Assembly: GCA_943370215.1 (NCBI GenBank)
Contig: CALRQC020000028.1
Span: 1-64,000, forward strand
Direction: 5' to 3'
DNA: 64,000 nt
DNA from: Niveispirillum sp943370215
GTDB lineage: Bacteria; Pseudomonadota; Alphaproteobacteria; Azospirillales; Azospirillaceae
The notes under the pieces are model-generated. The model saw only the letters and a list, made by a program, of their open reading frames with translations, ran no database searches and was not told the origin of the DNA. Positions 51,744 to 59,472 of this stretch are shown here, one piece after another; the stretch's first letter is position 1; each line of letters begins with the position of its first letter. A program made the position numbers and the translations under genes.

Positions 51744-52961
51744 ATGAAGAGCGGCGTGAAGAAAGTCGTGCTCGCCTATTCCGGTGGCCTCGATACCTCG
51801 GTGATCCTGAAATGGCTGCAGGAGACCTACCGTTGCGAGGTGGTCACCTTCACCGCCGATCTCGGCCAGGGGGAGGAGCTGGAGCCTGCCCGCGCCAAGG
51901 CCGAGCTGCTGGGCGTGAAGCCGGAAAATATCTTCATCGACGATCTGCGCGAAGAATTCGTGCGGGATTTCGTGTTCCCGATGTTCCGGGCCAACACGCT
52001 GTATGAAGGTACCTATCTGCTGGGCACCTCCATCGCCCGCCCGCTGATCGCCAAGCGCCAGATCGAAATCGCCAATCAGGTCGGTGCCGATGCCGTGTCC
52101 CATGGCGCCACCGGCAAGGGCAATGATCAGGTCCGCTTCGAGCTGGGCTATTACGCCCTGAAGCCCGACGTGACGGTGATCGCGCCCTGGCGCGAATGGG
52201 ATCTGAACAGCCGCACCCAGTTGCTGGAATTTGCGGAAAAGCACCAGATTCCCATCGCCAAGGACAAGCGCGGCGAGGCCCCCTATTCCACCGACGCCAA
52301 CCTGCTGCACATCTCCTACGAAGGCAAGGCGCTGGAAAACCCGTGGGTGGAACCGGACGAGGACATGTTCACCCGCACCGTGGCCCCGGAAAAGGCCCCG
52401 GATGAAGCGGAATATGTCGAGATCGAATATGTGAAGGGCGATGCCGTCGCCGTGAATGGTGTGAAGCTGTCGCCGGCCAACCTGCTGACGGAACTGAACC
52501 GTCTGGCCGGCAAGCATGGCATCGGCCGTCTGGATCTGGTGGAAAACCGCTTCGTCGGCATGAAGTCCCGTGGCGTGTATGAGACGCCGGGCGGCACCCT
52601 GCTGTCCATCGCCCATCGCGGCATGGAAAGCATCACCCTGGACCGCGAGGCCATGCACCTGAAGGATGAGGTGATGCCCCGCTATGCCAAGCTGATCTAT
52701 AATGGCTTCTGGTTCAGCCCGGAGCGGGAGGCCCTGCAGGCCCTGATCGACAAGACGCAGGAACGCGTCAATGGCGTGGTCCGGCTGAAGCTGTTCAAGG
52801 GGTCGGCCCGCGTTGTCGGCCGCCAGAGCCCCAACAGCCTGTACCGGCTGGATTATGTGACGTTCGAGGCTGACAGCGTCTATAACCAGAAGGACGCGGA
52901 AGGCTTTATCAAGCTGAACGCGCTGCGCCTGCGCCTGAACAAGATCGCCAAGGATCTGTGA
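51744..52961 (+). CDS. argG: Argininosuccinate synthase
   Basis: 405 residues from ATG 51744. Joins citrulline and aspartate with ATP, giving AMP. N-type ATP pyrophosphatase motif AYSGGLDTSVIL; SHGATGKGNDQVRFE for citrulline/aspartate binding; late GTLLSIAHRGMESITLDRE (shown in part). A longer in-frame start at 51303 runs through the previous gene and is rejected. argH is not in the window. Confidence 0.98.
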   Translation: MKSGVKKVVLAYSGGLDTSVILKWLQETYRCEVVTFTADLGQGEELEPARAKAELLGVKPENIFIDDLREEFVRDFVFPMFRANTLYEGTYLLGTSIARPLIAKRQIEIANQVGADAVSHGATGKGNDQVRFELGYYALKPDVTVIAPWREWDLNSRTQLLEFAEKHQIPIAKDKRGEAPYSTDANLLHISYEGKALENPWVEPDEDMFTRTVAPEKAPDEAEYVEIEYVKGDAVAVNGVKLSPANLLTELNRLAGKHGIGRLDLVENRFVGMKSRGVYETPGGTLLSIAHRGMESITLDREAMHLKDEVMPRYAKLIYNGFWFSPEREALQALIDKTQERVNGVVRLKLFKGSARVVGRQSPNSLYRLDYVTFEADSVYNQKDAEGFIKLNALRLRLNKIAKDL

Positions 52962-53006
52962 TCCCTGGCCCCCTGCCGATGGGTGGGGGGATGGTCAGTT
53001 CTGATG

Positions 53007-53044
53007 AAACCGCCCGCTTTCCGTCATCGGAGGCGGGCGGTTTT
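53007..53044. terminator. Intrinsic terminator between argG and the NAT gene
   Basis: AAACCGCCCGC and GCGGGCGGTTT pair, and the loop region also pairs in part (TTCCG/CGGAG). The T4 follows on the plus strand, and AAAC on the left gives a minus-strand T run. Confidence 0.85.
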
Positions 53045-53059
53045 GTTTTGGGGTGACAG

Positions 53060-53881
53060 TCATGGTGGGGGCGCATTGCCTTCTCCGGCCCCAATCCCCT
53101 CCACCGGGCGCAGCACGGCGTCGTCCGGCAGCTCAATGAAAAAGCGTTCGGCCAGCAGGGCGCGGAATTCCGTCTCGTCGCTGATCTGCCGTTCTTCCAC
53201 CAGCACCCCATCCAGCCGCCGCCGGTACTGGCCATTCAGCAGCGTATGGCGTTCCCGCAGGGTGGTGCGTGATGCGACGCGGTTCTGCACGAAACGGGAA
53301 CTGGGGTGCGTGGCGGTGAAATGATTGCCGAAGGCCAGATCAGCATCCACCACCGCCTCATCCCCGAACCAGTAGAGCGCGAACCATTCCCCGTCACGCA
53401 GTGTCTCCAACTCCCAGCCCGGTGACCAGTCGGATGGGCGCAGGCGCCAGCGCTCCCCACCGCTGTCATAGTCGCCGGCGATCAGCGGCAGCGGTTCGGC
53501 CAGGCAGGAGCCGCCGAAGCCGACATCGGTGATGTAATCCTGCCCCTCCACCGCCACCAGCAGCAGCAGATGGCTGCGCCCGCCCGGCTCGCCCCCCATG
53601 CGCACCCGCGCCAGCCGGCGGCGGGGGGTGAAGCCGACGGCTGCCAGGGCCAGCGCCAACAGGCTGTTCTGTTCAAAGCAATAGCCGCCGCGCCGCTGCC
53701 CCACCAGCTTGGCGCAGATGGCCTCCGGTTCCAGCCGGATCGGCCGGCCCATCTGGATATCCAGATTCTCAAACGGGATATGCGCCGTATGGCCCTTATG
53801 GATGGCATGCAGCCCAGCCAGATCGGCCAAAACCGGGGTGTTCAGCCCGATGCGGGCCAGATAGGTGGAAAGATCGAACAT
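53060..53881 (-). CDS. nat: Arylamine N-acetyltransferase
   Basis: 273 residues from ATG 53881 (AGGGGA at 9 bases); a GTG at 53911 overlapping the VOC gene stop is an alternative. Cysteine-protease-like fold: catalytic Cys in RGGYCFEQN, His in RSHLLLLV and Asp in DVGFGG. Acetylates arylamines or hydrazines from acetyl-CoA. Follows a VOC-family gene on the same strand. Confidence 0.93.
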   Translation of the reverse strand: MFDLSTYLARIGLNTPVLADLAGLHAIHKGHTAHIPFENLDIQMGRPIRLEPEAICAKLVGQRRGGYCFEQNSLLALALAAVGFTPRRRLARVRMGGEPGGRSHLLLLVAVEGQDYITDVGFGGSCLAEPLPLIAGDYDSGGERWRLRPSDWSPGWELETLRDGEWFALYWFGDEAVVDADLAFGNHFTATHPSSRFVQNRVASRTTLRERHTLLNGQYRRRLDGVLVEERQISDETEFRALLAERFFIELPDDAVLRPVEGIGAGEGNAPPP

Positions 53882-53907
53882 AGGCTGTTTTCCCCTACTT
53901 GGCCCGT

Positions 53908-54351
53908 TCACGCCGCCGGCGGCTGCCAGGGGTCATAGGTGCCGAAATGCCAGACATGGCCTTCCGGGTCACGGATGGTGAAGGCGCGGCCGCCATAGCC
54001 GGTATCGATGATACCGCCTTCCAGCGGCTCCACCCCCGCCCCACGCACCCGATCCAGCAGCCCGTCCAGATCATGGATGATGAAACAGAGACAGGCGGCC
54101 CCCAGCCCATCTGGGGTGGGGGCGCGGAAACCATACTGGTCCTGCTTGTCCGATGACAGCATCACCATGCCCGCCCCCAACACCAGTTGGGCATGAACGA
54201 TCTGCCGTTCCGTCTCCCCCGGCACCACCAGATGCGGCTGGAAGCCGACCACGCGGGTCAGCCAGTCAATGGCTGCCCTTGCGTCGTGATAGCGCAGGCA
54301 GGGTGTCACCAGCCCGTTGCGCGGGCTGGGTGAGGTGGATTCCATGGGCAT
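53908..54351 (-). CDS. VOC-superfamily glyoxalase-like protein
   Basis: 147 residues. One pair of beta-alpha-beta modules: CLRYHDARAAIDWLTRVVGF and the second with DGLLDRVRGAGVEPLEG; the terminal FTIRDPEGHVWHFGTYDP is typical of PhnB/glyoxalase-like domains. Metal and substrate not predictable. Probably cotranscribed with nat, which begins at or near its stop. Confidence 0.9.
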   Translation of the reverse strand: MPMESTSPSPRNGLVTPCLRYHDARAAIDWLTRVVGFQPHLVVPGETERQIVHAQLVLGAGMVMLSSDKQDQYGFRAPTPDGLGAACLCFIIHDLDGLLDRVRGAGVEPLEGGIIDTGYGGRAFTIRDPEGHVWHFGTYDPWQPPAA

Positions 54352-54532
54352 TATGCGCCTCCTGGGAATGCGGGTGGCCTCCCCGCCACCTTCCCCTACG
54401 TCAGCATAATATTGGCAGACTGGCCAGCGCCCCTTCCGCTACGATAGCTTTTCCTATATGCACGCCATGAAATCGTACCGGCCCCCCGCTGGCGCGAGCG
54501 CTAAACATGCTTGGTTGAGTTGGAGGTTCAAG

Positions 54533-55930
54533 GTGAAGGGGCTTAAGCCGCTGCTGATATCCGGCAAGGAAGTGCTGCCGCTCGTTGAAGGCGGCAAGGG
54601 CATTGCCGTGTCCAACGGGCAAAGCTCCGGCGCCTGGGCGGCGGCGGGCGGTGTCGGCACCTTCTCCGGCGTCAATGCCGACAGCTATGATGCCGATGGC
54701 AATATCCTGGATCAGGTCTATCACTCCAAAACCCGGCGCGGCCGGCATGAGGAGCTGATCGCCTATGGCATTCAGGGGGGCATCGCCCAGGCCCGCATTG
54801 CGCATGAAATGTCGAACGGCGAAGGCCGGCTGCATGTCAATGTGCTGTGGGAAATGGGCGGGGCGGAGGAAATCCTGCACGGCATCCTGGAAGGGGCGCC
54901 GGGCCTGGTGCATGGCGTGACCTGCGGCGCCGGGATGCCTTACAAGGTGGCGGAAATCGCGGCCAAGTTCGGCGTCTATTATTACCCGATCGTCAGTTCG
55001 GCCCGCGCCTTCCGCGCCCTGTGGCTGCGCGCCTTCAACAAGTTCCCCAACCTGCTGGGCGGCGTGGTCTATGAAGACCCCTGGCTGGCCGGCGGCCATA
55101 ACGGCCTGTCCAACAGCGAAGACCCGCAGAAGCCGGAAGATCCCTATCCGCGTGTTGCGGCGCTGCGCCAGATGATGAACAGTTTCGGCCTGACCGAAAC
55201 CCCCGTCATCATGGCCGGCGGCGTCTGGTGGCTGTCGGAATGGGAACATTGGCTGGATAATCCGGAAATCGGCCCCGTGGCCTTCCAGTTCGGTACCCGC
55301 CCGCTGCTGACCCAGGAAAGCCCGATTTCGGAAGCCTGGAAGCAGCGGTTGCTGACGCTCAAGGCCGGCGATGTCTTCCTGAACCGCTTCTCCCCCACCG
55401 GCTTTTATTCGTCAGCGGTGCGCAACCCGTTCCTGGAAAACCTGCGCCAGCGCTCCGATCGGCAGATCGCGTTTTCGGTGGAACCGGTGGGCGAGCTGAC
55501 GGATGAGCTGGCTTTGGGCCCCCGTGGCCGCCCGGTCTATGTCACCAAGGCCGACAAGGACCATGCGGAAGGCTGGATTTCTCAGGGCTTCAGCACCGGG
55601 CTGAAGACGCCGGACAATACGCTGGTCTTCGTCACGCCGGACGAATCGCGCCGCATCCTGAAGGATCAGGTGGATTGCATGGGCTGCCTGTCGGCCTGCG
55701 CCTTCTCCAACTGGTCGCAGAATGAGGAAGGCACCACCGGCCGCCGCGCCGACCCGCGTTCCTTCTGCATCCAGAAGACCCTGCAGAACATCTCCCATTC
55801 CGAAGATGTGGAAAACCAGTTGATGTTCGCTGGCCACAACGCCTACCGCTTCGCCAGCGACCCCTGGTACAAGGATGGCTTCGTGCCGACCGTGAAGCAG
55901 TTGGTCGACCGCATCGCCAGCGGCTATTAA
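54533..55930 (+). CDS. NAD(P)H-dependent flavin oxidoreductase, nitronate monooxygenase family
   Basis: 465 residues from GTG 54533, chosen because GGAGG lies 6 bases upstream and the following LLISGKEVLPLVEGGKGIAVS is the family N terminus; an ATG at 54458 would add 25 residues with no Shine-Dalgarno. FMN-binding TIM barrel: HGVTCGAGMPYKVAEIA and MAGGVWWLSEWEHW. The C terminus carries DCMGCLSACAFSNW and CIQKTL, a cysteine cluster not typical of nitronate monooxygenases. Substrate unknown. Confidence 0.88.
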   Translation: MKGLKPLLISGKEVLPLVEGGKGIAVSNGQSSGAWAAAGGVGTFSGVNADSYDADGNILDQVYHSKTRRGRHEELIAYGIQGGIAQARIAHEMSNGEGRLHVNVLWEMGGAEEILHGILEGAPGLVHGVTCGAGMPYKVAEIAAKFGVYYYPIVSSARAFRALWLRAFNKFPNLLGGVVYEDPWLAGGHNGLSNSEDPQKPEDPYPRVAALRQMMNSFGLTETPVIMAGGVWWLSEWEHWLDNPEIGPVAFQFGTRPLLTQESPISEAWKQRLLTLKAGDVFLNRFSPTGFYSSAVRNPFLENLRQRSDRQIAFSVEPVGELTDELALGPRGRPVYVTKADKDHAEGWISQGFSTGLKTPDNTLVFVTPDESRRILKDQVDCMGCLSACAFSNWSQNEEGTTGRRADPRSFCIQKTLQNISHSEDVENQLMFAGHNAYRFASDPWYKDGFVPTVKQLVDRIASGY

Positions 55931-55950
55931 AACGCCTGTCTGCTGGGTGG

Positions 55951-55985
55951 TACCCGGGGTCATGATCCATGCCCCCGGTGAGGCC
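55951..55985 (-). repeat. Truncated remnant of the multi-hairpin repeat
   Basis: ACCCGGGGTCATG/CATGCCCCCGGT around ATC, followed by GGCCAGCG...GCTG, matching the first and part of the second stem of a reverse copy. The rest is missing. Confidence 0.55.
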
Positions 55986-56011
55986 AGCGATCATTGCTGA
56001 GCGCGCAAAAG

Positions 56012-56043
56012 GGGCCCCGCCATTGGCGGGGCCCTTAGTTTTT
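56012..56043 (+). terminator. Intrinsic terminator after the flavin oxidoreductase gene
   Basis: GGGCCCCGCC and GGCGGGGCCC form a 10-bp stem around ATT, followed by TTAGTTTTT. Confidence 0.85.
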
Positions 56044-56438
56044 GGGGAAGAGATAATCAAGAACGAGAACCTGAAAGGGTTCCGCCCCCGGCCCCTGCCA
56101 CCCGCCAAGAGGGGCGGGGGAGGCGGGCCGGCATGGGCCGGGGACGGATACCCTGATCGCCAAAACCGATGGTCGGACGGGTGGGCGCCGTCCGCCGTCA
56201 ACCCGATGCCGATGGGGCGTCGTATCGGGTGGCGATATTGCTTATACGTCACACTCAAGAAAAACCTTCGCCGCTGTTGCAATTTTTTTCGGTCTTTTTT
56301 ATGCAAGAGGGCAGGCCCCGGCCGACAGCTTCCCGAAGACCTGCCCGTATAAGTTTGGGCAGCCGAACATGGCCGCACATCCAGACGGCCCTGACGGGAA
56401 AAGGTACCTGGCGGGGCACATGGAACCAAGGTGTGACG

Positions 56439-57044
56439 ATGAAGGTTGCCGTGCCGACTCCCAAGGATGCGGTGGAGCCGTTGCTGGATGACGACACGCT
56501 GTTGGCCCGCATTGCCAACGGCGACAGGGCGGCGTTTGCTGTGCTGGCCAACCGGCACACGGCGCGGGCTCTGGCCGTCGCCCAGCGTATCCTGGGCAGT
56601 GCCGGGGAAGCGGACGAGGTGGTGCAGGAAGCCTGGGTGCGTGTGTGGGCGCGCGCCGGGCAATGGCAGGCGGGCGGCAGCGCCCGTTTTTCCACCTGGC
56701 TGCACCGGGTGGTGGTCAATCTCTGTATCGACCGCCGCCGCCGGCCGGGCTTCGCCCCGCTGGAGGATGCACCGGAAATGGCCGATCCGGCACCGGGTGC
56801 GGAATCGGTGATTGCGCGGCGGGAAATGTCGGCACAGATGGCATCGGCCATGGCCGACTTGCCGGAACGGCAGAGGGCAGCCATTTCCCTGTGCTATTAT
56901 GAGGAGATGAGTGCTGCCGAGGCGGGACGGGTCATGGAGCTTTCCGTCCCCGCCGTCGAGTCGCTGTTGGCACGGGCACGACGCGCCTTGCGCGGTCGGC
57001 TGGCGGCGATGGGGGTCACCGGGGTGGGGGAGAATGAAGGATGA
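56439..57044 (+). CDS. ECF-family RNA polymerase sigma factor
   Basis: 201 residues from ATG 56439. Sigma region 2 with RILGSAGEADEVVQEAWVRVW (shown in part) and FSTWLHRVVVNLCIDRRRR; region 4 with LPERQRAAISLCYYEEMSAAEAGRVM, shown in part, and VESLLARARRALR. Drives a specific regulon under control of the next gene product. Overlaps that gene by ATGA. An upstream extension of 90 residues is rejected. Confidence 0.93.
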   Translation: MKVAVPTPKDAVEPLLDDDTLLARIANGDRAAFAVLANRHTARALAVAQRILGSAGEADEVVQEAWVRVWARAGQWQAGGSARFSTWLHRVVVNLCIDRRRRPGFAPLEDAPEMADPAPGAESVIARREMSAQMASAMADLPERQRAAISLCYYEEMSAAEAGRVMELSVPAVESLLARARRALRGRLAAMGVTGVGENEG

Positions 57045-57616
57045 ACCGAACAGACAGGATGGCTGAACCCGAAACGGGCGCCATGGATTTGGCCGCCTTT
57101 CGGGAGATGCTGGACATGCATGGCGCGGCCATGCGGCGCTGGCCGGCCGAACAGCGCGCGGCCGCGCAATCGCTGCTGACCCGTTCCCATGCGGCGCGGG
57201 TGGCCTTGCGGGAAGCGGCGGCGCTCGATGCGCTGCTGGATGCCATGCCGGCCCCGCAGGTGGATGTCGCCCGGCTGGACCGGGTGGTGTCGGGCGCGCT
57301 GGCCGCCTTGCCGCTGCCGGGGCCGGCGGTCAACAGCAACCGGAAACCGCAACGCCCGGCCCCAGGCAGGGGCTGGGGCCGGCTGCTGGGGCTGTTAGGG
57401 GGGCTGCTACCCTCCTCTGGCTGGTCGCGCGCCGCCAGCCTGGCCAGTTGCACGGCCTGCGGCCTGCTGGTGGGGATGCTGACACCGCTGCACGCCAGTT
57501 CCGCCAGCACCAGCCCGTTGGCTGCGGCCACGGCGTCCCGCCCTGCGGAAGAGACGGCGAACAGCCTTTCCGCCCTTTTCCTGGCCCCCTATTCCCTGGA
57601 AAGCCTGTTTGAATGA
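57041..57616 (+). CDS. Probable membrane anti-sigma factor
   Basis: 191 residues. The N-terminal half is helical with RRWPAEQRAAAQSLLTRS and REAAALDALLDAMPAP, fitting a sigma-binding domain. One membrane helix about 130-150 (ASLASCTACGLLVGML) contains a CxxC. The short C-terminal part is exported. Identified mainly from position: it overlaps the sigma gene and the sensor gene by four bases each. No clear zinc anti-sigma (HXXXCXXC) motif. Confidence 0.75.
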   Translation: MNRTDRMAEPETGAMDLAAFREMLDMHGAAMRRWPAEQRAAAQSLLTRSHAARVALREAAALDALLDAMPAPQVDVARLDRVVSGALAALPLPGPAVNSNRKPQRPAPGRGWGRLLGLLGGLLPSSGWSRAASLASCTACGLLVGMLTPLHASSASTSPLAAATASRPAEETANSLSALFLAPYSLESLFE

Positions 57617-58218
57617 GCGGCCAGAACCTGTTGCGGACTGCCCTTCTGGGGTCGGTCGGCCTTAACCTTTTCCTGCTGGGCATGTTGGTGCCGGACTGGC
57701 TGGGCCATAGCCGGCAGCCGGCAGCGGGCCCTGGCGGCCCCGCCATCACCGGCGCGATGCCGGGACCGGCACGCGATCTGATGCTGTTTCGCCAGTCGCT
57801 GAACGACCTGCCCCCCGCCGATGCGGATATCCTGCGGGACTTGCTGGAAAAAGGCGGCGGCCGGTTCAGGATGGCCGGGCCGGAGGTGCGGGGCCAGTTT
57901 GAAACCATGCTGGACCTGATGAAGGCGGACCCGTTCGACGCCCCGGCCCTGCTGGCGGCGTTCGAACAGCTTTCCGCCAAGCGGGACGCGCTTGACCGGG
58001 CGCGGGTGGCGGAGGTGGTGGAGGCATTGGCGAAAATGTCGCCGGAAGGCCGCCACAAGCTGGCCGAGTCCCGCTTCTCCCGCCGCCTTGTCGAGGGCGG
58101 TGGGGCGGAGGGGGCCCCGCGTGACGGGATGGAACCACACCCCGGCGCCATCCCGATGAACCGCGACCACATGGTGAACCCACCGCCCCCACCACCGGGG
58201 GAGCCGGTGCAGCGGTAA
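57613..58218 (+). CDS. Periplasmic CpxP/heavy-metal-sensor-like protein
   Basis: 201 residues. N-terminal membrane anchor (LLRTALLGSVGLNLFLLGML), then a helical hairpin domain (LMLFRQSLNDLPPADADILR, EQLSAKRDALDRARVAEVVE) resembling the LTXXQ/CpxP or periplasmic heavy-metal-sensor family, then a His/Pro/Met-containing tail (HPGAIPMNRDHMVNPPPPPP) that could bind metal. Third gene of the sigma operon, likely the periplasmic sensor. Confidence 0.78.
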   Translation: MSGQNLLRTALLGSVGLNLFLLGMLVPDWLGHSRQPAAGPGGPAITGAMPGPARDLMLFRQSLNDLPPADADILRDLLEKGGGRFRMAGPEVRGQFETMLDLMKADPFDAPALLAAFEQLSAKRDALDRARVAEVVEALAKMSPEGRHKLAESRFSRRLVEGGGAEGAPRDGMEPHPGAIPMNRDHMVNPPPPPPGEPVQR

Positions 58219-58286
58219 TTGCTGCCGGGCCGCTCATTGTCTGCCTGAAAAGTTATCGTGCTTTTCGACCCCTTACCATCTCCCCC

Positions 58287-58361
58287 ACCGTCATTCCCGC
58301 GAAGGCGGGAATCCAAAATCCGCGCTGTCGTATGGATTCCCGCCTTCGCGGGAATGACGGT
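58287..58361. repeat. Perfect 29-bp inverted repeat with 17-bp spacer
   Basis: Left arm 58287-58315 and right arm 58333-58361 are exact reverse complements. The core is GTCATTCCCGCGAAGGCGGG, a dRS3-like ATTCCC...GGGAAT motif seen in repeats of other proteobacteria. Each arm is itself partly palindromic (TTCCCGC/GCGGGAA). Lies between the convergent sensor and xerD genes. Confidence 0.92.
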
Positions 58362-58458
58362 TAAGTGAGAGGCCTTCCCCGATTGCGCGGGGGAGGCAGG
58401 GAAGTGACAGGCGGGTCAATCTACACAAGCGCGGAACGAAAAAGGGCAGCAGCCCCTC

Positions 58459-59469
58459 CTACCCTTTCTTCGGTAACCCGCGCGCCAGCGGGTGGTGGCG
58501 TTCCACCGTCTGTTTCAGCCGTTCGCCGACCACATGGGTGTAAATCTGCGTGGTGCCGATATCGGCATGGCCCAGCATCTTCTGTACCGAGCGCAAATCC
58601 GCCCCATGGTCCAGCAGATGGGTGGCAAAGCAATGGCGCAGCACATGCGGGCTGACCTTGGACGGGGGCAGGCCCGCTTCCATCGCCAGTTCCTTCAGCA
58701 ACTGGCCGAAACGCTGGCGGGTCAGCACGCCCGCCGCCGCGCGGGAGGGGAACAGGTAATGCTGCTGCTTGCTCTCCCGCCCCGGCGTCATGAAATAGGG
58801 CCGGTCGGGCAGATATTCTGTCAGCGCGTCGCGCGCTGGCACGGAAAGCGGCACCAGCCGTTCCTTGCCCCCCTTGCCGCGCACCACCAGGGCGCGGCCA
58901 TCGCGCATCAGCGCTGCCACCGGCAGCCCCACCAGTTCGGAGACGCGCAGGCCGGTGGCATAAAGGATTTCCAGCAGGGCATTCAGCCGCCGCCCCTCTG
59001 GCGCACCCCGGCGGGATGCTGCGGCCAGCAGGGCCACCACATCCGCCTCCCCCAATATCTTGGGCAGTGATCGGCCCTGGCGTGGGGTGTCCAGCACAGA
59101 GGCCGGGTCTTCTGCCCGCACCCCTTCCGACACCAGGAACTTATAATATTGCCGCAGGGCCGACAGCCGCCGCGCCACCGTGCGCACGGATGATTTTGCC
59201 TTCACCTGATCGGCGGCCAGATGGTCCAGATATGCCCGCAGATCGTCGCTGCTGGCCCGGTCCAGTGCCGGGCGGGCATGGGCGGCCAGAAAGGCGGCAA
59301 CATCGCCCAGATCGCGGCGATAGGCATCACGCGTATTGGCCGAGGCGGCGCGCTCCGCCACGATCATGTCGAGAAACCCATCCACCCAGGGCGGCAGCGG
59401 GGCCGGCGCCTTGCGCGGGCGGCCAGGGCGTGCCTTGGCCCCGGCCGGTTTTTCCCCCGTTGTCGCCAT
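58459..59469 (-). CDS. xerD: Tyrosine recombinase XerD
   Basis: 336 residues. Site-specific recombinase that resolves chromosome dimers at dif with XerC. Core-binding domain about 28-125, catalytic domain about 137-335. Catalytic residues: Arg175 (TGLRVSEL), Lys202, His275 and Arg278 (HVLRH), His301 and Tyr310 (IYTHV). Longer than the usual 300 because of a basic N-terminal extension. Starts 3 bp after the upstream gene; xerC and dif are not in the window. Confidence 0.95.
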   Translation of the reverse strand: MATTGEKPAGAKARPGRPRKAPAPLPPWVDGFLDMIVAERAASANTRDAYRRDLGDVAAFLAAHARPALDRASSDDLRAYLDHLAADQVKAKSSVRTVARRLSALRQYYKFLVSEGVRAEDPASVLDTPRQGRSLPKILGEADVVALLAAASRRGAPEGRRLNALLEILYATGLRVSELVGLPVAALMRDGRALVVRGKGGKERLVPLSVPARDALTEYLPDRPYFMTPGRESKQQHYLFPSRAAAGVLTRQRFGQLLKELAMEAGLPPSKVSPHVLRHCFATHLLDHGADLRSVQKMLGHADIGTTQIYTHVVGERLKQTVERHHPLARGLPKKG

Positions 59470-59472
59470 GGC

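Larger units (their letters stand above)
55931..56438. other. 508-bp gene-free stretch before the ECF sigma gene
   Basis: Contains a repeat remnant (55951-55985), a terminator (56012-56043), and then sequence with no supported gene. Near 56276 there are long T runs (TTGCAA, 17 bases, TATGCA) that could be a weak promoter for the sigma operon. In-frame extension of the sigma gene upstream is possible but unlike the family. Confidence 0.55.
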
